Shown here: positions 16,034 through 25,600 of the stretch, piece by piece
Position numbering within the stretch: the first letter of the stretch is position 1
Layout of the letters: every line of letters begins with the position of its first letter
Assembly (NCBI GenBank): GCA_964442325.1
Contig: CAYTYX010000002.1
Location: forward strand, 1 to 64,000
Source of the DNA: CAYTYX01 sp964442325
GTDB lineage: Bacteria > Patescibacteriota > Saccharimonadia > Saccharimonadales > UBA10212
Direction: 5' to 3'
Length of the DNA stretch: 64,000 nt
Program-made: the position numbers and the translations under genes
Notes under the pieces: model-generated
What the model saw: only the letters and a program-made list of their open reading frames with translations
Told to the model about the DNA's origin: nothing
The model's database searches: none

Positions 16034-17753
16034 AACTAAATTTAAACACTACCCCAACCGGCCAGACAAACTGACAGCCGGTTTTGCAAAGCGCGAANNN
16101 NNNNNNNATGCCAAATTTCTAGACCGCATTAGCGAAGCCGAAGAGTCTGAAACACCGGCAAAATGGTTTGAACTTTACCGAGATATTAATGACTTTAGCG
16201 CCTATCTGACAGGAGAAACATCGCGTATTCATTATGCATATAGCAAAAATATGGCTGACAAAAAATTTGACGCCCAGCAAAAATACATACGCGAGGTATT
16301 ATACCCAGCCCTAGCTCAACCTTCACACAAATTATTGAAGGCGATTGTAAATAGTCGACATCTGCCGGCCATTGCCCGTGAATTCGGCGAACGACTACCG
16401 ATTATTTACAACCTGGACTTAATACCATCCGACCCGATAAATAAAGATTTAAATGTCGCGACGGCCAAGATGGTAAACCAATATCAGAAGGCTGTTGCGA
16501 CTGCTCAAGTTAAAGTTAGCGGGCAAAAAATGACGCTATGGCAGACGCGGGCGCTACGAGCTTCGTCCAGCGAAGATGATCGAAAGGCAGCATTTTTTGC
16601 CAGTGGCGATTGGTTTTTAGACCACCAAAGTCAGTTTGCAAAAATTTATGACAAGCTTGTTGAGTTGCGCCAACAAAAAGCCAAGAATGTCGGTTACAGA
16701 AACTATATTGCCCTAGCTTACGAATCTATGGGACGAACCGATTACAACCCGGACGACATTAAGCAATTTAGACAACTAATTAAGAAGTATTTTGTGCCAC
16801 TGCAGCTAACGATTGTCGAGCGGCAAGCCAAAGCCCTTGGGGTGACAAAGTTAAAAGCATGGAACGCTGCCTACAATACTCCTGCTTATAATCCCATTAC
16901 CAGTCTTCCAAACAACATTGCACCGGTAAAAGACCAGCTAAAAAATGCTCACGAATTATTTACCCAACTATCGCCATGGCTTGGCAATAAATTTGACTAT
17001 ATGCGTCGCAATAGATTAATTGACCTAGAAAACCGACCAAACAAACAATCCGGTGCTTACTGCACAACTTTCGAAGATCAGGGCGTACCAGCTTTACTTT
17101 GCAATTCTATCGGCGAGACAGATGATATCGGTACTTTGACGCATGAGATGGGTCACGCTTTCCAATCTTGGGCCAGCGCCGACATCGAATCAATCGATTT
17201 GCAGCAGCCGACTATGGATTTATGCGAAGTCCACTCAATGGGTATGGAGTTCTTGGCGCTACCGCAAATTGGCGCCTTTTTCGAGCCGGATAATGCCCGT
17301 CGGTTTAGTCTCAAGCGTTACGAAGAATTCGTTAATGCGCTGTGTTACATTTGCGTGGTTGATGAATTCCAACATTGGGTATATCGGAATCCATCGGTTA
17401 GCCCAGCCGAGCGGGACCGACAGTGGAGTAGAATTTTTGATGAGTATTTGCTCGGCATTGACTGGCGCGGTGTGGAAAAATATAAGAAAGTTCGCTGGTA
17501 CGCTCAAGGCCATGTCTTCGTAAGCCCGTTTTATTACATCGACTACGCACTGGCCGAAACATGCGCCATGCAGATTGCCATGATAGATGCTAAAGACCAT
17601 CAAAAAGCCATGGATATATATATGAAGCTTTGCCGCCTGGGCGGGACCAAGAGTTTTTTAGAGGCACTCAAGTCAGTGGGCCTACGCTCACCGTTTGAAG
17701 AATCGCTCATCGAAGACTTGGCTGTCCACACTGCCAAGACTCTAGAACTTTAG
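16026..17753 (+). CDS. M3 family oligoendopeptidase (PepF-like), interrupted by an assembly gap
   Basis: Cytoplasmic zinc metallopeptidase of about 575 codons that degrades oligopeptides. The catalytic HEMGH motif is in LTHEMGHAFQSW (nt about 17140-17176), and the C-terminal signature RWYAQGHVFVSPFYYIDYAL is present. Start chosen at ATG 16026, overlapping the previous stop. Ten Ns at 16098-16107 fall after codon 24, so the true N-terminal length is unknown although the frame stays open. It ends 4 bp into the convergent yraN gene. The family is certain; pepF is a close analogue rather than a proven orthologue. Confidence 0.88.
   Translation: MTKTKFKHYPNRPDKLTAGFAKREXXXXAKFLDRISEAEESETPAKWFELYRDINDFSAYLTGETSRIHYAYSKNMADKKFDAQQKYIREVLYPALAQPSHKLLKAIVNSRHLPAIAREFGERLPIIYNLDLIPSDPINKDLNVATAKMVNQYQKAVATAQVKVSGQKMTLWQTRALRASSSEDDRKAAFFASGDWFLDHQSQFAKIYDKLVELRQQKAKNVGYRNYIALAYESMGRTDYNPDDIKQFRQLIKKYFVPLQLTIVERQAKALGVTKLKAWNAAYNTPAYNPITSLPNNIAPVKDQLKNAHELFTQLSPWLGNKFDYMRRNRLIDLENRPNKQSGAYCTTFEDQGVPALLCNSIGETDDIGTLTHEMGHAFQSWASADIESIDLQQPTMDLCEVHSMGMEFLALPQIGAFFEPDNARRFSLKRYEEFVNALCYICVVDEFQHWVYRNPSVSPAERDRQWSRIFDEYLLGIDWRGVEKYKKVRWYAQGHVFVSPFYYIDYALAETCAMQIAMIDAKDHQKAMDIYMKLCRLGGTKSFLEALKSVGLRSPFEESLIEDLAVHTAKTLEL
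16098..16107. other. scaffold gap (10 N)
   Basis: Ten undetermined bases. Ten is commonly a placeholder, so the true distance may differ. It affects the N-terminus of the M3 peptidase and the interpretation of the truncated M1-like gene just upstream. Confidence 0.99.
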
Positions 17754-18091
17754 TTTATTTCCACGAGTTCAATTAATTCGAACTTATCGCCCGCTACGCT
17801 GGCCGCCATCAATTGCCAGTCGCCATCCCAGTGATTTGCCGCCACCCAGACTCCTGCCGCGAACACCAGCTGTTTCAGCTTTGTCGGTGTTATATATTCA
17901 AAACCGCTACCTTGATTATCGCTAACCCGATACTTAACTTCTACAAAATATGCAGTGTCATCTTTTTGGGCTACGATATCAATCTCGCAACGGCGAGTTC
18001 GCCAATTTTGGTCGATGATTTTATAGCCTTGATCCTCAAGATATTTAGCGACGGCGGCTTCAGCCTGGCGACCTAAACTAGTGGTATTCAT
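17750..18091 (-). CDS. yraN: YraN/UPF0102 family endonuclease-like protein
   Basis: 113 aa with the restriction-endonuclease-like fold of UPF0102. The pattern GRQAEAAVAKYLEDQGYKI, then CEIDIVAQKDDTAYFVEVKYR, gives the E-ID-EVK catalytic constellation. The ATG at 18091 overlaps the rnhB stop (ATGA), the usual rnhB-yraN coupling; an upstream in-frame GTG at 18109 is less likely. Function is presumed DNA or RNA processing but not established for the family. Third gene of the rplS-rnhB-yraN operon. Confidence 0.9.
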   Translation of the reverse strand: MNTTSLGRQAEAAVAKYLEDQGYKIIDQNWRTRRCEIDIVAQKDDTAYFVEVKYRVSDNQGSGFEYITPTKLKQLVFAAGVWVAANHWDGDWQLMAASVAGDKFELIELVEIN

Positions 18092-18651
18092 AAAAGTGTG
18101 GCTTGGCACAGCGGCGCAAAGCTTAGTCGGTGGATATGTTTGAGCGGACCGTTAGTTTGAATCTCGTCCCGATGTTGAGAGGTACCATAGCCAACGTGCT
18201 GGTCGAAACTAAACCGCCGGTGCCGTTTAGATAGCTCCCACATAAACCGGTCTCGACGCACCTTAGCGTAAATACTGGCCGCCGAGACTATTGGTATATG
18301 AGCGTCGGCATCGATTTCGCAGCGACCGAGTTTAAACTTTTTTGGTATGTAGTTAACGCTGCCATCTATAATGATTTCTTCATCACAGCCAGCATTAAGG
18401 TTTTTTAGAGCCCGCACCACACCAAGCCGCAGGCAAGCGCCTAGGCCTAGCCTGTCGATTTCGGTTGGTGTCACCCAGCCTTCGCCAAAGTTAAAACTGC
18501 CAACTAGCAGCTCAAATAGATCTTCTCTTTGCCGGCGGGTCAATAGCTTGGAGTCAGCCAGACCTTGCGGCCAAGAACCACTGCGTTTTGCGGCTACTAC
18601 CAGTAATGGACCGGCTAGCGCGCCACGACCAACCTCATCAATCCCTATCAT
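18088..18651 (-). CDS. rnhB: ribonuclease HII
   Basis: 187-aa type 2 RNase H that cleaves RNA in RNA-DNA hybrids and single ribonucleotides in DNA. The catalytic motif GIDEVGRGALAGPL sits at residues 3-16 with Asp and Glu. Further acidic residues occur in the central region (IIIDGS) and near AHIPIVSAASIYAKVRRDR. Length matches compact bacterial RnhB. It is translationally coupled to yraN and lies 28 nt downstream of rplS. Confidence 0.95.
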   Translation of the reverse strand: MIGIDEVGRGALAGPLLVVAAKRSGSWPQGLADSKLLTRRQREDLFELLVGSFNFGEGWVTPTEIDRLGLGACLRLGVVRALKNLNAGCDEEIIIDGSVNYIPKKFKLGRCEIDADAHIPIVSAASIYAKVRRDRFMWELSKRHRRFSFDQHVGYGTSQHRDEIQTNGPLKHIHRLSFAPLCQATLL

Positions 18652-18679
18652 ATAAATAGGTTAGCATAAGCTTGAGGGA

Positions 18680-19192
18680 TTATTCTTGAGTTGGCTTGGC
18701 AGAGGCGGCTTCGGCTTGAGCTTCAGCTTTTTCTTCGGCTCGCTCGGCTACAGCGGCTTCGTGTAGCTCGGATTTCTCTTCGTGCAGTTTAGCTTCTTCG
18801 GCTTCGGCAGCTTTGTCGCGGACAGTGTTGACCGCGTCGCGATCAAACTCGACACCGGACAAGCGGGCACTGCGGCCGGTTAGTGCGCGCATATAGCCTA
18901 GGTATTTGCGTCGGACGCGACTGCGCTTGGTTATCTCGACTTTTAAAATGCCTGGGGAATGAATCATAAAGTTCTTTTCAACACCAACACCACTGGCAAT
19001 TCGGCGGACAGTTAAACTGGAAGTCAGGCTGCCTTTGCGGTTGGTTCTGATTACTAAGCCCTCAAAAACCTGTATGCGCTCTTTGTTGCCCTCGCGAACT
19101 TTTTGGTGCACGCGAACAGTGTCGCCGCTACGTGCGTCGACTACCTGGCCTTTTTTGTGCTTGGCCTCGATTTGTTGGATTAAACTCTCCAT
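18680..19192 (-). CDS. rplS: 50S ribosomal protein L19 with acidic C-terminal extension
   Basis: 170 aa; the bL19 core covers residues 1-115 (RSGDTVRVHQKVREGNKER; GVGVEKNFMIHSPG; KRSRVRRKYLGYMR). About 55 extra residues rich in Glu and Ala (AAEAEEAKLHEEKSELHEA) extend beyond the usual length of about 115. The tail is probably a surface helix. It heads rplS-rnhB-yraN. The promoter places the transcript start about 4-5 nt before ATG, so there is no room for a Shine-Dalgarno sequence. Confidence 0.96.
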   Translation of the reverse strand: MESLIQQIEAKHKKGQVVDARSGDTVRVHQKVREGNKERIQVFEGLVIRTNRKGSLTSSLTVRRIASGVGVEKNFMIHSPGILKVEITKRSRVRRKYLGYMRALTGRSARLSGVEFDRDAVNTVRDKAAEAEEAKLHEEKSELHEAAVAERAEEKAEAQAEAASAKPTQE

Positions 19193-19203
19193 AAGTCCCG
19201 TAT

Positions 19204-19232
19204 ATACTACGCTAAATCACCCCTTTTATCAA
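19204..19232 (-). promoter_or_regulatory. rplS operon promoter
   Basis: Minus-strand TTGATA (19227-19232), 17-nt spacer, TAGTAT (19204-19209). The -10 box ends 11 nt before the rplS ATG, predicting a leader of 4-5 nt. Confidence 0.6.
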
Positions 19233-19257
19233 GGAGGGTTTGTGTTAAATTGTAAGA

Positions 19258-19590
19258 ATGATAGACCGAGTCGAGAAGCCTTACATTGATAGACATGGGC
19301 AAGTATTTTATTTTGGCACCGGTAATAATCGCTTTAACTTTCGCCTTGTCGACGATAAGGTTGAAGTACCTTATTCTTCGCCGGACCATCTGCGAGTAGT
19401 CGCAGACGGCGGCAAAGCGCCTGTGTACTCGAAAGAGAAGGACCAGCCCCAGTCGGACGCTGAAGCACTAGAAGAAACTGGGATATTTAATAAGGACAGA
19501 TTTAAAGAAGAAACTATCCGACTACTCGGTACACTTCCTCTAGACTGGTTTGACCAGCCAAAGCCTTTAGCAGACCATCGTGCAGCATAG
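19258..19590 (+). CDS. hypothetical protein overlapping the pilB 3' end
   Basis: 110 aa, unrecognised, soluble and charged. The N-terminal half looks like a small beta domain (HGQVFYFGTGNNRFNFRLVDDKVEV); the C-terminal half is helical. The last 77 nt run antisense over the end of pilB. There is no good Shine-Dalgarno site or strong -10 immediately upstream, so it is a moderate-confidence gene. It fills the otherwise empty 320 nt between rplS and pilB. Confidence 0.5.
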   Translation: MIDRVEKPYIDRHGQVFYFGTGNNRFNFRLVDDKVEVPYSSPDHLRVVADGGKAPVYSKEKDQPQSDAEALEETGIFNKDRFKEETIRLLGTLPLDWFDQPKPLADHRAA

Positions 19591-21109
19591 TTAGCATTCC
19601 TTCGCGGACAGCCTCGGCCTGAAGCATCTCAGTGGTGACCTGATTGGGTGGCAGGCGCAGCAGTTTTTGGACGCCGGGCGTCATTAGCAGCTGCTCGCGA
19701 ATCGCCATCTGGCCGCTGTAACCAAACGGGTTCTGCTGGGAAGTACCGGCTTTATAAAGAGTTGCCTTGCTAAGGTCGGGTTTGGGGATATTGGGTGGGA
19801 AACTGTCAATCGCAGCTTGGAGTTGTTGGCGCAAAGCTTCGTCGGGCTGGTAGGCAACCCTAGTTTGTTCATCTAGGCGGCGTATCAGCCGTTGGGACAT
19901 AATCAAGTGAATCGCGCTGGCAAATAGCGGATTAATTCCAACTGAGTCGAGCAATCGGCTAAGCGCAGCGGCAGCACTGGCGGCATGATAAGTCGATAAA
20001 ACCAAATGGCCGGTTAGGGCTGCCTGGAGAGCGGTTTTAGCGGTGTCTTGATCGCGGATTTCGCCTATCATCACGACATCTGGATCTAGCCGCAAGACTG
20101 CGCGCAACTTTTCGGCAAATTGTTCGCCTTCCAGCTCTCCAGTCACCGGAATTTGGACCACGCCGGGCATAAAATATTCCACCGGATCTTCCAGGGTGAT
20201 AATTTTGCGCTCCGGTGTGTTGAGCGTATTTATCAAACTATAAAGCGTAGTGGTTTTACCGGAGCCGGTTGGGCCTACCACCATTACCATGCCGGTTGGG
20301 TGTTTTATAACGTCGTCTACCACGGCAGCCTCGGCTTGGCTAAGACCAAGGTTCTCGAGTTTGAAATACTCCAGTTTCAGATTGAATATGCGCATTACAA
20401 CGTCCATACCATAGACCGTAGGCACGGTTTCGACGCGCAGATTGACGGTGACTTGCTCGCCGGTCGCCAGCGTGTATTGTTTATTTACGTGGCCGGTTTG
20501 GGCCTCGTCAGCACCGGTAGAGATATTGGCGGCAATTGCCAGAGCCGACAGCAGCTGGCGGTACTTATCGTAGGCCAGCTGAGCCACTGGGTGCAGCACG
20601 CCGTCAACCCTAAAGCGTACCCGCACTTCGGCTTTTTGGCATTCCATATGGATGTCACTAGCTTTAAGCGCATAAGCCTGCTTAACCAAATAGGCCAGCA
20701 TATCGTCAGCCCGGACAGCAGCCAAGGTGGCACTAACTTCCCCCAACAAGTTTTTATCGTTACCAGCTATTGATATATCTTGGTAATGTACGGTTGGAGG
20801 CGGATTGTACAGACGCATGTAATCTTCAAATCCGGACTCGGAAATCAATGAAAAACCGAGGTGTTGATCTAGAAAGCGAGCTTTGATTTGATTAAGCGTT
20901 TGCTGGGACGTGGTTGTAGTAATACCAAAGTTTATATTGTGTTCATCGGCGCTAAGCGGTATGACGCGTAGACTGCGCAGCTCGTCTGGGTTCAGGATGG
21001 CCTTATATAATACTTTGTCGGCGCTACGGGTATCGACATAGTTCATATGTAAGACACCCGCCCGACGCTGGGTGGCTTGCTCTTCGTCGGTTCTAACGTC
21101 CCCACTCAT
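19514..21109 (-). CDS. type IV pilus assembly / type II secretion ATPase PilB (GspE family)
   Basis: 531-aa AAA-like secretion ATPase powering pilus extension. The N-terminal MshE-N-like region (about residues 20-130) is followed by Walker A GPTGSGKTTTLYSLI (about 280-294), the Asp box, Walker B GEIRDQDTAKTALQAALTGH and the His box. The tetracysteine zinc motif found in many GspE/PilB proteins is missing; its place is taken by a Gln/Pro/Ala-rich loop. No other pil gene is adjacent. The prepilin-like protein at 33047-33616 could be a substrate of such a machine. Confidence 0.9.
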   Translation of the reverse strand: MSGDVRTDEEQATQRRAGVLHMNYVDTRSADKVLYKAILNPDELRSLRVIPLSADEHNINFGITTTTSQQTLNQIKARFLDQHLGFSLISESGFEDYMRLYNPPPTVHYQDISIAGNDKNLLGEVSATLAAVRADDMLAYLVKQAYALKASDIHMECQKAEVRVRFRVDGVLHPVAQLAYDKYRQLLSALAIAANISTGADEAQTGHVNKQYTLATGEQVTVNLRVETVPTVYGMDVVMRIFNLKLEYFKLENLGLSQAEAAVVDDVIKHPTGMVMVVGPTGSGKTTTLYSLINTLNTPERKIITLEDPVEYFMPGVVQIPVTGELEGEQFAEKLRAVLRLDPDVVMIGEIRDQDTAKTALQAALTGHLVLSTYHAASAAAALSRLLDSVGINPLFASAIHLIMSQRLIRRLDEQTRVAYQPDEALRQQLQAAIDSFPPNIPKPDLSKATLYKAGTSQQNPFGYSGQMAIREQLLMTPGVQKLLRLPPNQVTTEMLQAEAVREGMLTMLHDGLLKALAGQTSLEEVYRVVG

Positions 21110-21167
21110 TCTTACTTCTTATTCTACTATAAACAATAAGAATTTTCTCTGGTAGCGGCCGGTAGTT

Positions 21168-21173
21168 TATAGT
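21168..21173 (+). promoter_or_regulatory. -10 box of the SpoU methylase gene
   Basis: TATAGT (21168-21173) ends 8 nt before the ATG at 21182, so the transcript would be leaderless or nearly so. The -35 region is weak. Confidence 0.45.
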
Positions 21174-21181
21174 GAAGTCAG

Positions 21182-21688
21182 ATGAAGCGACTGATTGTTT
21201 TGGTAGCACACGATGTACGCTCGGCCCATAATGTCGGCTCACTTTTGAGAACCGCTGATGGCTTGGGGGTATTCAAGGTTTATTTAACAGGCTATACGCC
21301 ATATCCGGCTGGGAAGAATGATGCGCGCTTGCCGCATCTAGCCGCCAAGCAAGACAAGCAGATAACTAAAACATCTCTTGGCGCCGAAAAATCAGTTAAA
21401 TGGGAACACACGGCGGATATTAATGGGGTCTTAGCCACGCTAAAATCAGAAGATTTTGAGATCGTGGCATTAGAGCAAACACCAGATGCTTTAGTCCTGC
21501 ACCAATTTACGCCCGGCTGCAAAGTAGCGCTGGTTGTTGGTAATGAAGTTGATGGCTTGGATGCAAAAACGCTAGCTAAGGTAGATAAAATTATACAGAT
21601 TCCGATGCTCGGCGCTAAAGAGTCATTTAATGTCGCCCAAGTCGCCGCAATGGCTCTTTATCACTTACAATACTCGGTATTGGCATAA
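21182..21688 (+). CDS. TrmH/SpoU family RNA 2'-O-methyltransferase
   Basis: 168-aa SPOUT-fold methyltransferase. Motif 1 is HDVRSAHNVGSLLRTADGLG (about residues 10-29), motif 2 is ALVVGNEVDGL and motif 3 is IQIPMLGAKESFNVAQVAAM near the C-terminus, giving the trefoil knot SAM site. No N-terminal RNA-binding domain is present, so it is a short single-domain form. It probably modifies tRNA or rRNA ribose; the target is not evident. Confidence 0.9.
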   Translation: MKRLIVLVAHDVRSAHNVGSLLRTADGLGVFKVYLTGYTPYPAGKNDARLPHLAAKQDKQITKTSLGAEKSVKWEHTADINGVLATLKSEDFEIVALEQTPDALVLHQFTPGCKVALVVGNEVDGLDAKTLAKVDKIIQIPMLGAKESFNVAQVAAMALYHLQYSVLA

Positions 21689-21708
21689 GCTTCGCTTAGT
21701 TATAAAAT
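21680..21708 (+). promoter_or_regulatory. promoter of the CAP-domain gene
   Basis: TTGGCA (21680-21685), 17-nt spacer, TAAAAT (21703-21708), ending 10 nt before the ATG at 21719. The -35 box overlaps the end of the upstream methylase gene. Confidence 0.5.
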
Positions 21709-21718
21709 AATAGTGGTA

Positions 21719-22642
21719 ATGGCAAAAATAAAAAGACTTCCTCATCCATATAGCTTTAGGCATCGGCACAAGCCGCGCAGCGTAAGCGCGCGCGTATTTG
21801 AACAGGCTTATTGGCCTTATCTACCCCTTTTGGTGGCAATTAGTTTGATGTTTTCATTGGTTATTAGAGGCGGCGCGTTATCTAGCCTCGGCCACCCAGA
21901 CCAAAGAGTGCTGGGTTATGCCACCAGTATGAATATTAATAATTTATTAAAAGATACCAACGCCCAGCGGGTTAAAGACGGTTTGACGCCACTCAAACTC
22001 AATAAGTCGCTCGATCTAGCAGCCGAAAATAAGGCTAAAAATATGGCCAGTTTAGATTATTGGAGCCATAACACGCCTTCCGGCCAGCCACCATGGGTAT
22101 TTGTAACTGCCCAAAACTACTCTTATCAAGAACTTGGTGAGAATCTCGCAACCGGTTTTAGTAACGAAAGTTCGACCATTAACGCCTGGATGGCTAGTGC
22201 CGAGCACAGAGCCAATATCTTAAATAAAGACTTTAGCCAAATTGGGCTTGGGGTAGCCCAAAGCAGTGACTATAAGGCAGCCGGTGGCGGTCCAATGACG
22301 ATTGTTGTAGCCTTTTACGGCGACCCGGCGTCTAGCGCGAATTTGGCTAGCACTTCTTTGCTAGGTACAGCGTCCATAAATGACCAGTCTCCACCAACTA
22401 AAACCTCACACGCCCAGCTAGCATTTGCCGGTATGTCCGTGGCCGGCGCCGGCACAACCGTAGCCGTAGCAATAATTGCCGCTAGTCTTGGGTTGATAAT
22501 TGGCCGTCACCTAATCGCTTTCCGAAGGGCCCTGCGCCGCGGCGAGCGGTTTGTGGCCCACCACCCGCTAATTGACTTGGCGCTAGTTACGGTAATCTTT
22601 TTGGCCTATTCCTTGACTCAGACCGCCGGACTTGTTAGATAG
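21719..22642 (+). CDS. membrane-anchored CAP/SCP-domain protein (YkwD-like)
   Basis: 307 aa. One N-terminal membrane helix (about residues 35-53, YLPLLVAISLMFSLVIRGG) is followed by an extracellular CAP domain (about 75-210). The domain shows conserved YWSHNTPSGQPPWVF, ELGENLATGF and WMASAEHRANIL, including putative His and Glu metal-site residues. Two C-terminal helices (about 230-255 and 285-305) re-anchor it. CAP proteins of this type are secreted or cell-surface; function in bacteria is poorly defined. The ATG at 21719 is preferred over GTG two codons earlier. Convergent with dnaE, 2 nt apart. Confidence 0.88.
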   Translation: MAKIKRLPHPYSFRHRHKPRSVSARVFEQAYWPYLPLLVAISLMFSLVIRGGALSSLGHPDQRVLGYATSMNINNLLKDTNAQRVKDGLTPLKLNKSLDLAAENKAKNMASLDYWSHNTPSGQPPWVFVTAQNYSYQELGENLATGFSNESSTINAWMASAEHRANILNKDFSQIGLGVAQSSDYKAAGGGPMTIVVAFYGDPASSANLASTSLLGTASINDQSPPTKTSHAQLAFAGMSVAGAGTTVAVAIIAASLGLIIGRHLIAFRRALRRGERFVAHHPLIDLALVTVIFLAYSLTQTAGLVR

Positions 22643-22644
22643 GC

Positions 22645-25600
22645 CTACTTGAACACGACGTTGGTTGGGCCGAACATTTGAGCTAGTTCTCTGACGCTTT
22701 CTTCGGATACATCAATTGTTTGCGGCAACTTTATGGCCTGCTTGTCTAAGCCAGTCACCAGCACAACTTCGGTTTTACCTTGGTGGCTATCTAGTTTTTG
22801 CTTTAGCTCAACTAAAAGCGATTGGTTGTCGCTATTTTCTAGACGTATGTAAAGCCGCCCAGCCGAAGACTCTGCAACGACTGGCGCTGATTCAACCGTA
22901 GCGGCTACGGCCTCTAGCGCCGGGGTATCGCTTAGTTTGCTAGCGCCGTCTACTAAAACCTTGAGCTCGCCGTTATCGCCTGCCCGGGCAGCACCGATTT
23001 TACCGCGCACAAGTAAAATCTGGTCTCGTTCCCATAAATCTTCGGTCTGCGTGTAAATTTTTGGAAATACCACTAGTTCTATTTCGCCGGAAGTATCGGA
23101 TAATTTTACAAACGCCATCTTAGCGCCGTTCTTGGTCACAATCGCGCGCACATCACCAACACTGCCGCCGATTGTTACCGGCCGGCCCTCTAGCTGGCTG
23201 CCAAGTTTAGTAATCGGTGTAGCCTTTTGGCTTAACTGTTGTTCGAACGCAGCCAGTGGATGCTGGCTTAGGTAAAGGCCTAGCAGCTCCCGTTCCCAGG
23301 CTAGTTGCTCGGCTTCACTATAAGTGGGTCCGTTGGCGTCTAGATTTAGATGCACACTGGATTCTGCGTTCGGAATTTCGTCACCGCTACCAAATAAATC
23401 GACCTGGCCGCTGGCAGCATCTTTATGGAACCGGTTGGCCAACGCCAAAATATTGTCCAGGTTGTTAAATAACAAGCCTCGTTCACCAAAGCGATCGAGT
23501 GCGCCAGCCCTCGTCAAACTTTCTAGCGTTTTGCGGTTGGCGATGTGTGGGCTGACATGGCGGCAAAATTCTTCCAGGTTGGCGAACTGGCCGCCAGCGG
23601 CCTCTCTGGCGCGCAGAATTTCTTCGGCCGCGCCGTGGCCAACATTTTTGATGGCATCTAAGCCAAAGCGAATTTGATTTTTACCTGGCACGATTGCAAA
23701 TTCGTGGAACGACTCGTTAGCATCGGGCGGCAGAACCTCGATATCCAGATTGCGACACTCGGTAATCTCGATAGCTAGGCGGTCGGTGTCATCGTAATCA
23801 CTGGTCATAAGCGCCGCCATAAACGCCGAAGGGTAATGGGCTTTTAAATAAGCTGTCTGATAAGCAATCAGGGCATAGCAGGCCGAGTGCACTTTGTTAA
23901 AGCAATAAGCCGCAAAGTCTTCCAGCTGTCCCCAGAAGCGCTCCATTAGTTGGCGGTCGGCTCCGACCGTCTTAATTCCACCTTCAATAAACTCGTCTTT
24001 CATTTTGGCCATAACCGATGGAATCTTTTTGCCGATGGCTTTACGCAGCGTGTCAGCCTGGCCGCCGCTGAAGCCGCACATATCCTTACTAATTTGCATC
24101 ACCTGCTCTTGATAAACAATCACTCCGTAAGTACTCTCTAGTGCCGGCTTCATAACCGGATGTAAGTATTCGATGCTACGCAGGCCGTTTTTGCGAGCAA
24201 TGAAATCATCAATCCACTGCATCGGCCCGGGCCGATAAAGCGCCACCATCGCTACAATATCCTCAAACACGCTTGGTTTAAGCTGCTTTAGATAACGCGT
24301 CATCCCAGATGACTCCAACTGAAATACGCCGACTGTGTCGCCTTTTTGCAATAATTTATAGGTTTTGGCATCGTCTAGCGGAATCTGGCTAATATCTATA
24401 CCCTTACCCTCGACTTTTTTGATAATACGAAGGGTGTTCTTGATGGTAGTTAGGTTTGATAGCCCCAAAAAGTCCATTTTTAATAGACCAAGGTCTTCGA
24501 TTGGCCACATCGAGTACTGGGTTGCGATTACACCTTTGGCGGCACGTTCCAAAGGAACAAACTTAACTAGATCGTCCGGCGCAATTACAACTCCGGCGGC
24601 GTGAACACCGTGGCTGCGAATCGTTCCCTCCAGCTTGGTTGCCAGATCAAAGACTCTAGCGGCTTCCGGACTGCTGGCTTTCTCGCTTTTTAGCTCGGGC
24701 ACAGCCTGGAGGTGTTTGGCGAGTGGTGTGTGGCGGCCTTGGACCGGTGGTGGAATCATCTTAGCCCAACGGTCGGCGTCACCGTAAGGAACACGCAGCA
24801 CTCTGGCCACATCACGCACGGAGTTACGGGCAGCCATCCGGCCAAAGGTTACGATATTGGCTACCCGGTCAGTGCCATATTTTTGAATACAGTAATCAAT
24901 TACTTCGTCGCGGCGGTCGTCCTGAATATCAATGTCCATATCGGGCATACTTATGCGGTCGGGATTTAAGAATCGCTCAAACAGTAGGTCGTAGGCCAGC
25001 GGGTCAATGTCGGTTATTCGTAAGCTATAGGCCAAAATCGAGCTAGCGGCACTTCCCCGACCAGGCCCAAAAATCACACCATTATCTTTTCCCCAGTTAA
25101 TAAAGTCTGCCACAATTAAGAAATAGCCGCTAAAGCCCATCCGCTCCACTACGCCAAATTCATAATTGGCTCGTTCGATTACGTCTTTGGATAGCTTTTT
25201 CCTGGCTTCGGCGACAGATAATTTCTGGGAATCCTGACGTTCCATGTCGCCATATCGCCAAACCAAGCCCTGCCAAACTAGTTTCTCTAGTAGACTTCTT
25301 TCGGTCTCGCCTTCCGGGACTGGAAATTTGGGAATTAGGATTTTGCCTAGCTCAATCTCTAGGTTGCAGCGCTCGGCAATTTTTTTGGTATTGGTGATAA
25401 GCTCTGGGTGCTCATCGCCCCAACGAGCAATTATTTCTTTTGGATCCATTACGTGCAGCTCAAAATCTTTTAGGCTCATCCGGTCGGTTTCGTCTAAAAA
25501 TGCGCCGGTTTGGACGCATAGCAAAATCTCATGAGCCTCTTGGTCCTCGCGCTTTAAGTAGTGGGCGTCGCAGGTAACAACGGCAGGAATGTCTAGTTCT

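Noticed and set aside
20120..20773. 217-aa plus-strand frame over pilB
   Set aside because: Complementary to Walker A and other conserved PilB motifs; His/Phe/Gly-rich shadow.
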